Source: Streptomyces naganishii JCM 4654 (GTDB lineage Bacteria > Actinomycetota > Actinomycetes > Streptomycetales > Streptomycetaceae). From it: a DNA stretch of 64,000 bases. The position numbers were made by a program, and so were the translations under genes. Positions 1 to 8,596 of this stretch are shown piece after piece (within the stretch, counting starts at the first letter, position 1; every line of letters starts with the position of its first letter). The notes below the pieces were generated by a model, which was not told the origin of the DNA, did not search any database, and was given only the letters and a program-made list of their open reading frames with translations. The stretch lies in the NCBI RefSeq assembly GCF_014650575.1, contig NZ_BMVF01000014.1, positions 1 through 64,000 on the forward strand. Reading direction: 5' to 3'.

Positions 1-65
1 GACAGTCCGGACAGTCCCCGCCGGGACGAACCGGAACCGCTTACTCAAGGATTAGGAACCGATCG

Positions 66-524
66 ATGGAAGCACTGGAGAGAAGCAGAGAGCACGTGCT
101 CGGACTCTTCCGGATCGTCGTAGGGCTGCTGTTCGCCTGCCATGGGGCGGCGACGCTGTTCGGCGTGCTCGGCGGCCCGCACGGAAGCGCTCCCCGTCCG
201 GCCGAATGGCCCGGCTGGTGGGCGGCCGCCTTCCAACTGGTGGGCGGCGCACTGGTCCTGTGCGGCCTCGGGACCCGCGCCGCGGCCGCGCTGTGCTCGG
301 GGTCCATGGCGTACGCCTACTTCGACGCGCACCAGCGGCACGCGGTCCTGCCCATACAGAACGGCGGCGAACCGGCCGCGATGTTCTGCTGGTCCTTCCT
401 GCTCATCGCCGCCCTGGGTCCGGGTCGCTGGGCCGTGGCGTCCCTGGTGCGCCACCGGCGGCGGGACGGCGGACGGCCCGTCCCGGCGGCGCCCATGCCC
501 ACGGACACGCCGTCGTCGGCCTGA
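66..524 (+). CDS. DoxX-family membrane protein
   Basis: A 152-residue, very hydrophobic protein of the DoxX family. The first membrane segment (about residues 11-30) carries the family's HG motif (FACHGAATLFG), and three more hydrophobic stretches follow near residues 50-68, 72-86 and 108-125. The tail is short, polar and proline-rich. DoxX proteins are small four-helix membrane proteins, in some species linked to redox or thiol stress; no catalytic function can be assigned here. The gene converges with the XRE regulator that ends 19 bp downstream. A short direct repeat of GACAGTCC sits at positions 1-17 upstream, and the ATG at 66 follows a purine-rich AAGGATTAGGAA stretch. Family call is fairly sure, role is not. 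Confidence 0.8.
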   Translation: MEALERSREHVLGLFRIVVGLLFACHGAATLFGVLGGPHGSAPRPAEWPGWWAAAFQLVGGALVLCGLGTRAAAALCSGSMAYAYFDAHQRHAVLPIQNGGEPAAMFCWSFLLIAALGPGRWAVASLVRHRRRDGGRPVPAAPMPTDTPSSA

Positions 525-542
525 GCAGGCGCCGGCACCGGC

Positions 543-1415
543 TCAGTGGGCTGCCGGCCCGGTGAGGTCCTGGGTCCCCACGACCGCGAGCAGGTCCAGC
601 AGGCCGGCGCTGTCGGTGCCGACCGCCGGCGTGAACCAGAGCAGCCGCTGACGGCCGTCCTCGCTGAACAGGTTGAGGCAGTTGACCTCGACCAGGCCGA
701 GCGCGGGGTGGTTGAGGCGCTTGCGGTCGTCCCGCCGGAAGGCCACGTCGTGCTCGGCCCACAGCGCGGCGAACTCCTCCGAGAGCTCGAGCAGCGAGCC
801 GATCAGCGCTCTCGCCTCCGGGTCCTTGGCGTCCCGGCGGGCCGCGGCCGCGCGCAGGTCGGCGACGAAGGCGCGGGACTGGGCCGGGTGATCGGCCTCC
901 GGGTACAGCTCCCGGGCCCCGGGTTCGGTGAACCACCGGTACACGAAGCTCGCCCGGGCCCCGCGGAAGGCGGACTGATCTCCCAGCAGGGCCCGCGCCA
1001 AGGGGTTCTGCACGAGGGTGACGTGCAGGTCCGTGATGACCTGCGCGGGTGTCGACGTCAGCCGGTGCAGCAGGTCGAGCATGCCCGGGTGCACGTGGGA
1101 GGCGGCGTTGCCCTGCACGGGCACCGGCCGGCCGGCCAGGTGGTACAGGTGGTCGCGCTCGTCACCGGTGAGGCGAAGCGCCCTGGCAAGGGCGGCGATC
1201 ATCTGCTCGGAGGGCTGGGAGCCGGCGCCGCGCTCGAGCTCGTTGTAGTAGTCCACCGACGCCCCGGCGAGCTGGGCGACCTCGTCGCGCCGGAGCCCCG
1301 GCACCCTGCGGCGGGGCCCGGTGGGCAGCCCGACGTCGGCCGGCCGGATGCGCTCGCGCCGCGACCTCAGGAAGGCGCCCAGCTCCGTGTACTTCGCAGA
1401 ACCCATGACCACCAT
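543..1415 (-). CDS. XRE-type regulator with MmyB-like ligand-binding domain
   Basis: A 290-residue DNA-binding regulator. Residues about 8-75 form the helix-turn-helix, with the family hallmark VPGLRRDEVAQLAGAS followed by YYNELERG. Residues about 110-285 match the MmyB-like C-terminal domain, which in this family is thought to bind a small hydrophobic ligand. The annotated start is the first ATG; a second ATG three codons later (1406) is equally plausible because neither has a strong ribosome site. The gene is divergent from the GNAT gene, and the 92-bp gap holds a perfect 10-bp inverted repeat that could be its operator. Such regulators commonly control a neighbouring oxidoreductase or efflux gene; here the obvious candidate targets are itself and the GNAT gene. 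Confidence 0.85.
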   Translation of the reverse strand: MVVMGSAKYTELGAFLRSRRERIRPADVGLPTGPRRRVPGLRRDEVAQLAGASVDYYNELERGAGSQPSEQMIAALARALRLTGDERDHLYHLAGRPVPVQGNAASHVHPGMLDLLHRLTSTPAQVITDLHVTLVQNPLARALLGDQSAFRGARASFVYRWFTEPGARELYPEADHPAQSRAFVADLRAAAARRDAKDPEARALIGSLLELSEEFAALWAEHDVAFRRDDRKRLNHPALGLVEVNCLNLFSEDGRQRLLWFTPAVGTDSAGLLDLLAVVGTQDLTGPAAH

Positions 1416-1432
1416 TGTGGGCTCGGCGGGCA

Positions 1433-1467
1433 GGCGGACACAGGGGACGCCATCCCATGTGTCCGCC
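1433..1467. promoter_or_regulatory. Inverted repeat, candidate operator between XRE and GNAT genes
   Basis: Two perfect 10-bp arms, GGCGGACACA at 1433-1442 and TGTGTCCGCC at 1458-1467, are separated by 15 bp. They lie between the divergent starts at 1415 and 1508. The geometry fits a dimeric regulator binding two major grooves. A TAGGCT hexamer at 1495-1500 lies 7 nt before the GNAT ATG, which would fit a leaderless transcript. Confidence 0.5.
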
Positions 1468-1507
1468 GGCCGGATGCCCCGTGCGCCCGCCCCGCTAGGC
1501 TGGCGCG

Positions 1508-2059
1508 ATGCCTGACCTGCGAACCGACCGGCTTCTGCTCCGCGAGTGGCGAGAGTCCGACCTCGGCCCCTGGGCGGCCATGAACGCCGATCCCCAGGTC
1601 CGGGAGTACTTCCCGGACGTGCTCACGCGGGAGCAGAGCGAGGCGTCCGCGGCCCGTTTCCAGGCCGGGCTCGAGCGGCGGGGCTGGGGATGGTGGGCGG
1701 TCGAGGTGAAGAAGACCGGCGCGTTCGTCGGGTTCACCGGACTTGATCCAGTGGAGGAGGACATGCCCTTCACGGGAGTGGAGGCCGGCTGGCGCCTGGC
1801 CCGGCCGGCGTGGGGGCACGGTTACGCCACCGAGGCCGCCCGCGCCGTGCTCGCCTTCGGCTTCGAGCGGCTCGGGCTGCCCGAGATCCTCGCGATCACG
1901 GTGGCCGGCAACCTCCGCTCCCAGGCGGTGATGCGCCGCCTGGGCATGACCCGCGACCCGTCCGTCGACTTCCACGACCCCACCGCCCCGGACGGCCCGC
2001 TGCGCCACAACGTGGTGTACCGCCTCCGGGCCGAAGATCACCGCCTCGCGGGGGCGTAG
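1508..2059 (+). CDS. GNAT-family N-acetyltransferase (RimJ/RimL type)
   Basis: A 183-residue single-domain acetyltransferase. The N-terminus LRTDRLLLREWRESDL is the typical opening of the RimJ/RimL-like branch (Acetyltransf_3), and the acetyl-CoA loop region is RPAWGHGYATEAARAVL near residues 101-115. It should transfer an acetyl group from acetyl-CoA to an amine; the acceptor (ribosomal protein, small molecule or antibiotic) cannot be told from sequence. There is no good ribosome site before the ATG. A -10-like TAGGCT seven bases upstream suggests leaderless expression, common in Streptomyces. It is divergent from the XRE regulator and converges with the ABC permease gene, from which a terminator hairpin separates it. 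Confidence 0.85.
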   Translation: MPDLRTDRLLLREWRESDLGPWAAMNADPQVREYFPDVLTREQSEASAARFQAGLERRGWGWWAVEVKKTGAFVGFTGLDPVEEDMPFTGVEAGWRLARPAWGHGYATEAARAVLAFGFERLGLPEILAITVAGNLRSQAVMRRLGMTRDPSVDFHDPTAPDGPLRHNVVYRLRAEDHRLAGA

Positions 2060-2125
2060 GGGGCGCCCTTCAGGCGGTCGTGCTTCAGGCGGGAGCCACC
2101 GGCGGCAGCCACCCGCATCGTGCGC

Positions 2126-2160
2126 CGGTGGCAGGCCAGGGCCTCTCTGGCCCGCCACCG
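2126..2160. terminator. Hairpin terminator between convergent genes
   Basis: Arms at 2126-2139 and 2147-2160 form a 14-bp stem with one mismatch and a 7-nt loop. It lies in the 106-bp gap between the ends of the GNAT and ABC permease genes and could serve both strands. Confidence 0.6.
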
Positions 2161-2165
2161 CGATC

Positions 2166-2944
2166 TCAGCGCTTGGGGGTGCTGTCGAAGCGGGCGCGGG
2201 ACCAGAGGTAGCCGGTCAGGGTGATGACGGTGCACCAGGCGAGGGAGACCCAGGCGTTGCCGCCGATCGCGGAGCCGGTGAGCAGGCCTCGCAGGGTCTC
2301 GGTCATCGGTGTGAAGGGCTGGTACTCGGCGAACCAGCGAAGGCCGGGTGACATCGAGTCGGCCGGCACGAAGGCGGAGCCGAGGAAGGGCAGGAACTGG
2401 ACCAGCAGTGGCTTGTTGCTCGCCGACTCGACGGTTTTGGAGATCAGGCCGAGCGCCGCCGACAGCCATGTCACCGCGAACGCGATGGCCGTGAGCAGGC
2501 CGGCCGCCGCGAGCCACTCCAGCGGGCTCGCGTCCGAGCGGAAACCGACCGCGAGGGCCACCCCCACGACCAGGACGACGCTCGCCATGGTCTGGATGAG
2601 GCTGCCGACGACATGGCCCGTCATGAACGACGAGCGGGTGATGTCCATCGTGCGGAAGCGGTTGACGATGCCCTCGGTCATGTCGGTGCAGACCGCGATC
2701 GAGGTCGACATCGCCCCGGACGCCACCCCCATGATGATGATGCCGGGTGTCAGGTACTCCAGGTAGGCGTCCCGGCCGCCGCCCATTCCGGCGCCGATCG
2801 AGCCGCCGAAGGCGTACACGAACAGCAGCAGCATCAGGATCGGGTTCAGCGCGGCGCCGAGGGACACGGACGGGTAGCGGATCGCGTGCTTGAGGTTGCG
2901 CCGCAGCATGGTCGCCGAGTCGTGCACGGCGTGGGCGAGGGTGC

Positions 2945-2948
<4 letters not shown>
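2166..2948 (-). CDS. ABC-2 type exporter permease (DrrB-like)
   Basis: A 260-residue membrane protein with about six hydrophobic segments and the ABC-2 pattern: a cytoplasmic N-terminus, then YPSVSLGAALNPILMLLLFVY, and a middle region containing DMTEGIVNRFRTMDI, typical of DrrB-type daunorubicin exporters. It forms the channel of a drug or lipid exporter with the ATPase encoded just upstream. Its ATG overlaps the ATPase stop codon as ATGA, so the two are translationally coupled. A longer frame runs upstream, but this start is the one that fits the family. Cargo is unknown. Confidence 0.9.
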
Positions 2949-3982
<1,034 letters not shown>

Positions 3983-4053
3983 GGGTGCCTCCCGTTCGGA
4001 TGAAGGGTGAGGTCGAAGTGGTGTGGGCGGTAAGGCGATTGAGGTGCCGGTGC

Positions 4054-4896
4054 TCAGACGCGGGCGCGGCGCACGTCGATGTTGCCGTAGCGGGTGCGCG
4101 CGCGGATCTTGACCGTGTCCTCGCTCTCCCCCGGCGCCTCGGACGCGGCGAGCGTGTTGCGCACCTGCCCGTGGTCGGAGCCGGCGTCGAGCCAGGCGGC
4201 GGTTCCCTCGCGGATGCCGATGTCGATGGCGCCGTAGGAGGTCTCCAACTGGACGGTCCCCTGGGCGACTTCGCCGACGCGCAGGGTGCCGTTCGCGGTG
4301 GTGGCGGTGACCGAGCTCTCGGCGCGCGCGATGTCGATGTCGCCGTGGGCGCCGCTCACCCGCAGCTCGCCGAGCGCGGCGGCGACGGCCGTGGTGCCGT
4401 GGGAGTTCTTCAGCACGGCGGAGCCCTCGACGGTGCCCACGCGCACGCTGCCGAAGCTGGCGGTGATCTCGGCGGTGCCCTCGACCCGGTCCACGGTGAT
4501 CGAGCCGTGGGAGACGGCCAGTTGCAGGGGACCGGTCACGTCGAGGCGGACGTCGCCGCCGGAGGTCTTCACCCGGACCTCGCCGAGCCGGCCCTCGCCC
4601 AGTACCTGGGTCCAGGAGCCGGTGGTGTCGACGCGGGAGCCCGTGGGCAGTTCGACCGTCACGTCGACGACGCCGGACGGGCCGATCATGCGCCGCTCCT
4701 TCGTCCTGACGGTCAGCACCCCGTTCGCGTAGGTGACTTCGGTCTGCTCGGCGGCCCGTACGTCCTTGTCCCGCTCGGGGTCGCGGGGCCGCACCTCGAC
4801 GACCGTCTCGGGGCGGTCGGCGGCCGTGTACCGGATGGAACCGGCGCCTACATGGGCGGTGACCGAGATCGGCGCGGGTGTGTCGAAAGAAGGCAT
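4054..4896 (-). CDS. DUF4097-family beta-strand repeat protein
   Basis: A 280-residue protein of the DUF4097 (adhesin-like beta-helix) family. It is built of repeated short beta strands of the form GSVRVGTVEGSAVLKNSHG and GDIDIARAESSVTATTANG, ending in RYGNIDVRRARV. No signal peptide or membrane segment is visible, so it is probably cytoplasmic in spite of the adhesin label. Function in actinomycetes is unknown. It lies between the ribbon-helix-helix gene (125 bp upstream) and the ABC exporter (71 bp downstream). In Streptomyces genomes DUF4097 genes often sit next to HicB-like proteins and ABC exporters, which fits an operon. Confidence 0.8.
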   Translation of the reverse strand: MPSFDTPAPISVTAHVGAGSIRYTAADRPETVVEVRPRDPERDKDVRAAEQTEVTYANGVLTVRTKERRMIGPSGVVDVTVELPTGSRVDTTGSWTQVLGEGRLGEVRVKTSGGDVRLDVTGPLQLAVSHGSITVDRVEGTAEITASFGSVRVGTVEGSAVLKNSHGTTAVAAALGELRVSGAHGDIDIARAESSVTATTANGTLRVGEVAQGTVQLETSYGAIDIGIREGTAAWLDAGSDHGQVRNTLAASEAPGESEDTVKIRARTRYGNIDVRRARV

Positions 4897-5021
4897 GGCT
4901 GTACCGTCCTCTTGGCTCGTGGGGGCGTCCCCGCTGGTGGGACGCGGTGTGAGTGGAAGTGGCGTGAGCGAAGTGGTGCGGATGATGCTGGGCGGGTGAG
5001 GTGGCGCGCGCGTGGGCGCGG

Positions 5022-5543
5022 CTAGCGCACCCAGCCCGTGAAGCTCTGTCCGATGGTGCGGGCCCTCTCCGCCGTACGCGGCCGGGTGCCGCCGTCGACC
5101 GCCGCCGACACGGCCCGCACCAGCCACGCGTTGACCGACAGGCCTTCGCGGTTCGCGGCATCCTCGGCACGCGTCTTGAGGTGGGCCGGCAGACGCAGGT
5201 TGACGCGGGCGGTGCCACCCTCGTCGGCGTCGGCGGGCGCCGGCGCCTTGAGCGGCTCGGCGACCGGCGCGACGGCCGTTTCGGCGAAAGCGTCGCCGGC
5301 GGGCGGCGGAGTCACCACGAAGTCGGGGTCCAGGCCGCGCAGCCGTACGTCGACCGAGCCGGGGGCGAGTTCGCGGGTGATCTCGTCCATCGCGGCGGAG
5401 AGCACGTTGAGCATGGTCAGGCGGGCCGCCGACTCCAGAGGAGCGGTGAGCCGCTCGGCCAGCTCGCGGGCGTCCTTCCCGCCGGCTTCGGCGGCCACCG
5501 CGAGTTCGCGACGCAGGGTGTCGACATACGGAGTGAGGTCCAT
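5022..5543 (-). CDS. Ribbon-helix-helix (HicB-like) DNA-binding protein
   Basis: A 173-residue protein. Residues about 112-155 contain a ribbon-helix-helix fold of HicB/Arc type: a beta strand ARVNLRLPAHLKTRAEDAA, then EGLSVNAWLVRAVSAAV. The N-terminal 70 residues look helical (LRRELAVAAEAGGKDARELAERL) and a Pro/Ala linker joins the two parts. No HicA-like toxin is adjacent, so this is better read as a regulator than as half of a toxin pair. It heads a leftward operon with DUF4097 and the ABC exporter. Three 11-bp repeats overlap its start codon and a longer phased array lies 120-210 bp upstream, both consistent with autoregulation by a cooperative ribbon-helix-helix repressor. Confidence 0.8.
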   Translation of the reverse strand: MDLTPYVDTLRRELAVAAEAGGKDARELAERLTAPLESAARLTMLNVLSAAMDEITRELAPGSVDVRLRGLDPDFVVTPPPAGDAFAETAVAPVAEPLKAPAPADADEGGTARVNLRLPAHLKTRAEDAANREGLSVNAWLVRAVSAAVDGGTRPRTAERARTIGQSFTGWVR

Positions 5544-5572
5544 GACGCCATCATGGCACCATCATGGCGCCA
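5540..5572. repeat. Three 11-bp direct repeats over the ribbon-helix-helix gene start
   Basis: Units at 5540-5550, 5551-5561 and 5562-5572 follow the pattern YCATGRCRCCA. They begin at the start codon (5541-5543 on the minus strand) and run upstream. Spacing is one helical turn, as expected for tandem repressor dimers on one DNA face. They are a candidate autoregulatory operator. Confidence 0.6.
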
Positions 5573-5664
5573 CGCGCAAGGCTCATAGGACCCCACGGGA
5601 CAGATTCAGGAGAGCAGGCACCCTGACCTGCGACGATATCCGAGGCACGGCGTGTGCCACGCGG

Positions 5665-5750
5665 GGCACCACATGGCACCGGGCGGTGTCATGTGGTGCC
5701 CTGTGGCACCGGGTGGCGCCATGTGGTGCCAGCACGCACCCTCCGGTGCC
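5665..5750. repeat. Phased array of nine GGYRCC-like hexamers, 10-bp period
   Basis: Hexamers start at 5665, 5675, 5685, 5695, 5705, 5715, 5725, 5735 and 5745. They read GGCACC, GGCACC, GGTGTC, GGTGCC, GGCACC, GGCGCC, GGTGCC, CGCACC and GGTGCC. The core is the one found in the three start-codon repeats. The array lies in the 370-bp space between the ribbon-helix-helix gene and the chitinase, which contains no credible gene. It may be an operator array, or a relic of tandem duplication. Confidence 0.6.
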
Positions 5751-5783
5751 ACGGCGGCGGCCCCCGCCGGCCGGACACGAGGC

Positions 5784-5815
5784 GGCCACCCGGCGGGGGT
5801 GTTCGCCGGGTGGCC
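5784..5815. terminator. 12-bp perfect hairpin downstream of chitinase
   Basis: Arms GGCCACCCGGCG (5784-5795) and CGCCGGGTGGCC (5804-5815) enclose an 8-nt loop. It is about 100 bp beyond the chitinase stop codon and is the likely transcription terminator for that gene, with no U tract, as is usual in Streptomyces. Confidence 0.65.
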
Positions 5816-5833
5816 ATGGACTGCGGGTGTGGT

Positions 5834-5909
5834 GTACGGAACTGCGGGACTACGGAGTCACGGGTCTACGGAGTCACGGGTCTACGGAGTTGCCGGTCTA
5901 CGGCGCCGG
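5834..5909. repeat. 16-bp tandem repeat at the chitinase 3' end
   Basis: The unit CTACGGAGTCACGGGT occurs perfectly at 5850-5865 and 5866-5881, with three changes at 5882-5897. Partial copies lie on both sides (5834-5849 and 5898-5909). It ends 4 bp from the chitinase stop codon, so it would be the first part of the chitinase 3' untranslated region. No function is evident. Confidence 0.7.
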
Positions 5910-5913
5910 AGGG

Positions 5914-7437
5914 TCAGCAGGCGCCGAGGTCCTGCCAGACGCCCCACTGCCCGGTGGTGCCGGGCTCCTCGCCCAGGGTCCACCACTTGGCCTTCCAGTT
6001 GTGGCCGTTGTGGGAGACCTGCTGGCCGCCGGTGTAGACCTTGTCCTTGGCCCAGGGTGCGGCGGTGCACTGGTTGCCGTTGCCGCCGGTGATGGTCAGG
6101 GCGTATGTCGCCGAGTGGCTTCCGGAGGTGCCGGCGCCGGTGACGGTGACGGTGTAGGTGCCCGAGACCGCCGCGGAGGTGGTGCTCAAGGTGAGCGTCG
6201 AGGTCCCGCCCGCCGTGACCGACGCGGGGCTGAGGGACGCGGTGGCGCCGGCCGGGGCGCCGCTGACGCTGAGGTCGACCTTCTGCGCCTGGCCCGTCGT
6301 AACCGCCGTCTTCACCGTGGCGGTGGCCGACTGGCCGGCGGTCACGGTCGCCGCGGCCGGGCTGAGCGCGACGGAGAAGTCGTTGTCAGGGGTGGTGGTG
6401 CCGCCCGTGAAGGGCGCGAAGACGTGGCTGAAGTCCCAGGTGTTCTGCTGGATGCCCGAGCAGTTGTCGGCCGCCGCGCCGCCGGGGCAGCCGCCGTTGT
6501 CGCGTTGCAGCGCCCAGAAGGAGAGGGTGTTGATGCCCTTGGCGACCGCCCAGTCGTAGACCGTACGGGCGTTTGCGAGGCTGAGGGTCTCGGCGGGGCC
6601 GAAGTCGTCGACGCCGATCATCTCGGTCACGCCGACCATGTTCCACAGCTGCGCGGAGGACTTGTCCGGGTAGAGACCGGCGAGGGTGTCGTACAGGCCC
6701 TGGGCGGCGGTCTTGGTGTCGGCCGCCATGTCGTGCGGCTGGTTGTCGTAGTAGTCGAACGTCATGAGGTTCACGACGTCGACCCGGGCGCCGTTGCTGA
6801 CGGCGTTGCGCAGCAGTGCCACGCCGTTGTCCGCCAGGCCGTGGGTGGTGGTGGGCAGCGTGTAGGAGACCTCCACCTTGCGCCCGCCGGCGGCCGCCCA
6901 GTCCTGCACGAGCTTGATGGCCTTGTTGCGCCGGTCGATCCCGGCGGTGTTGTCCAGCGAGTCGACCTCGACGTCCATGTCGAGGCGCGAGATGTCGTAG
7001 GTGGTGATGACCTTCTCGTAGGCCGCGGCGATCTGCTGGACGTCGGTGCAGCTGTCGGCGATCTCGGTGCCGGTGGTGTCGGCGGTGTAGCCGCCGAAGG
7101 AGGGGATGACGTCTCCGCCGCGCTGCTGGATGGTCCTGATGTCGCTGCCGAAGGTCGCCGACGAGATCGGCATGCCGGTGTCGCCGTTCCAGTACGGCGT
7201 GCAGGATCCCTTGGACGCGGTCTGGAGGAACGCCATCGTGAGGTGCTTGGTGCCCGACTGGGCGGCCAGGTTGGCGGGGCTGTCGCCGGTCCAGGCCTCG
7301 AAGTAGGGGGCGAAGACGTGGGACGGCAGCGGTGTCGCCGCCTGGGCCGCGCCGGCGCCCGACAGGGCGAGGCCCACCGAGGCCGCGGCCGTGGTGGCCG
7401 CGACGAGGGCCGCGCGGAAGGAGCGCATGAGTCTCAT
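5914..7437 (-). CDS. Secreted GH18 chitinase with C-terminal CBM5/12
   Basis: A 507-residue secreted enzyme. Residues 1-33 are a Sec signal ending AQA. The GH18 domain spans about 38-335, with the catalytic DxDxE at D153-D155-E157 in SRLDMDVEV; the first Asp of the longer DxxDxDxE motif is Ser here, a common variant. A roughly 85-residue Ser/Thr-rich beta-sandwich (about 350-440, FSVALSPAAATVTAGQSAT) links to a CBM5/12-type chitin-binding domain (about 455-507). That domain has aromatic residues in APWAKDKVYTGGQQVSHNGHNWKAKWW. It hydrolyses chitin chains outside the cell. The promoter carries chitinase-type direct repeats of the DasR-box class, so chitin induction and GlcNAc/glucose control are expected. 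A 16-bp tandem repeat and a hairpin follow the stop. Confidence 0.93.
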   Translation of the reverse strand: MRLMRSFRAALVAATTAAASVGLALSGAGAAQAATPLPSHVFAPYFEAWTGDSPANLAAQSGTKHLTMAFLQTASKGSCTPYWNGDTGMPISSATFGSDIRTIQQRGGDVIPSFGGYTADTTGTEIADSCTDVQQIAAAYEKVITTYDISRLDMDVEVDSLDNTAGIDRRNKAIKLVQDWAAAGGRKVEVSYTLPTTTHGLADNGVALLRNAVSNGARVDVVNLMTFDYYDNQPHDMAADTKTAAQGLYDTLAGLYPDKSSAQLWNMVGVTEMIGVDDFGPAETLSLANARTVYDWAVAKGINTLSFWALQRDNGGCPGGAAADNCSGIQQNTWDFSHVFAPFTGGTTTPDNDFSVALSPAAATVTAGQSATATVKTAVTTGQAQKVDLSVSGAPAGATASLSPASVTAGGTSTLTLSTTSAAVSGTYTVTVTGAGTSGSHSATYALTITGGNGNQCTAAPWAKDKVYTGGQQVSHNGHNWKAKWWTLGEEPGTTGQWGVWQDLGAC

Positions 7438-7507
7438 GTCAGTCCCGGTGTGAGAGGGGGGTGGTTTCGCCGATTGCCGTACGGTGCTGCTTGGTTGACG
7501 CCTGTAT

Positions 7508-7565
7508 GGGATAGCGGTCGCCGACCCGGCGGGTCAATGGTCTGGACCAAAATGGGACTAGACCA
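7508..7565 (-). promoter_or_regulatory. Chitinase promoter with DasR-type direct repeats
   Basis: Read on the minus strand, two 12-bp elements, TGGTCTAGTCCC (7565-7554) and TGGTCCAGACCA (7549-7538), are offset by 16 bp. They run directly into a -35 TTGACC (7537-7532); 18 bp later there is a -10 TATCCC (7513-7508). Streptomyces chitinase promoters are known to carry TGGTCCAGACCT-type direct repeats needed for chitin induction and glucose repression, and the GlcNAc regulator DasR binds the related TGGTCTAGACCA. Match seen by eye. Confidence 0.8.
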
Positions 7566-7698
7566 ATTTCCGGGAACCTGGCGCTCATCCGCTGGACAGG
7601 CCCGCGTACGCCCCCTCGACCACGCCCGGGGAGAGCTGAGGAGCCGGTGCTGCGGACGCCCCCCGACGCCTCCCTCGCAGCACCGGCCGCATCATTCC

Positions 7699-8556
7699 TC
7701 AGGCGGCTCGCCACAGGGCGGGGACCGAGGGGGGTTCCCAGCCGGGCTGGGCGGTGTGGGCCTGGAGGCACACATAGGCGCTGCCCCCGTACGTCACCCG
7801 GTCCCCGGCCCGGTAGGCGGTGCCCGCGGCCCAGGTGCCCCCCGTGGGCGGCGGGGTGGTCGGGGGCGGAGTGGGGTTCTGCGGGACGTCGAGCACGAAG
7901 TCGAAGGACGCCTCGCGGCCGCCGTTGCCGTCGCGCACGTTCATCAGCAGGCGGGCGTCGAAGATCGCGTCGGTGTTGTTGCGGGGTTCGCCGGGGAAGT
8001 ACAGCTGCGTCGTCAGCAGGGGGCGGCCGGGGGCCTGCACCTTGACGTGGATGTGCCGCGTGCGGCCGGGGTACAGGCCGGGGACGATCGTGGTGAGCGC
8101 GAACGCGCCGCCGGAGTCGGTGTACTGGTGTCCGCGCAGCCGGAAGCCGGTGTTGTCGTAGTCGCCGTTGTCGTCCGCCTGCCAGAAGTCCAGCAGGGCG
8201 CGGCTGACGGGCATGCAGGCGCGGCCGAAGACGTAGCCGCTCACGGTGAGTCGGGTGCCCTGCATGCCGGGTTCCAGCAGGGTGGCCCGCTCGGGCGAGT
8301 TCGGTTTGAAGTACGGGCCCTCGATCTGCTCGGGCGTGGGGTCGTCGCCGTCGTCGCAGGGCGGGGTGAGCGGGACGGGGGTGTCGGCGGAGGTGAAGGT
8401 GCGTGCGAGGGCGGGGCCGCCGATGAACGCCGCCGGGATCGCCGCTCCCACGGCGAGCGCCGCCCGCAGGACGGTCTTGCGGGGCACGAGCGTCGGCGAG
8501 TCCGGGGAAGAGGACCGGGGTGAAGACGGGGAAGAGGACTGGGCTTCGCTGTCCAT
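7699..8556 (-). CDS. Secreted intradiol dioxygenase-like protein with CBM5/12
   Basis: A 285-residue protein. The N-terminus (about 1-50) has a Ser/Pro-rich head, then PRKTVLRAALAVGAAIPAAF and an ALA cleavage site. It looks like a secretion signal, with RK rather than RR if Tat-dependent. The central domain (about 75-225) is intradiol ring-cleavage dioxygenase-like, with candidate iron ligands in GDYDNTG, LYPGRTRHIHVKV (Tyr and two His). A Pro-rich linker joins a C-terminal CBM5/12 (about 240-285, GGTWAAGTAYRAGDRVTYGG). Secreted dioxygenases fused to a polysaccharide-binding module are known in biomass-degrading Streptomyces, where they open catechols. It lies between the chitinase and an AraC regulator on the same strand. 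Confidence 0.85.
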   Translation of the reverse strand: MDSEAQSSSPSSPRSSSPDSPTLVPRKTVLRAALAVGAAIPAAFIGGPALARTFTSADTPVPLTPPCDDGDDPTPEQIEGPYFKPNSPERATLLEPGMQGTRLTVSGYVFGRACMPVSRALLDFWQADDNGDYDNTGFRLRGHQYTDSGGAFALTTIVPGLYPGRTRHIHVKVQAPGRPLLTTQLYFPGEPRNNTDAIFDARLLMNVRDGNGGREASFDFVLDVPQNPTPPPTTPPPTGGTWAAGTAYRAGDRVTYGGSAYVCLQAHTAQPGWEPPSVPALWRAA

Positions 8557-8596
8557 GCCTGCTCCTTGTGGGGGGGTCGTCGGACCGGCAATGAAC

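Noticed and set aside
5022..5543. HicAB toxin-antitoxin pair
   Set aside because: No small double-stranded-RNA-binding HicA-like gene is next to it; the neighbour is a DUF4097 protein.
5038..8523. A very long open frame on the plus strand across the chitinase and dioxygenase genes
   Set aside because: It is the antisense shadow of GC3-rich genes: composition is Gly/Arg/Val-rich with no domain, and both minus-strand genes have clear signal peptides and catalytic motifs.
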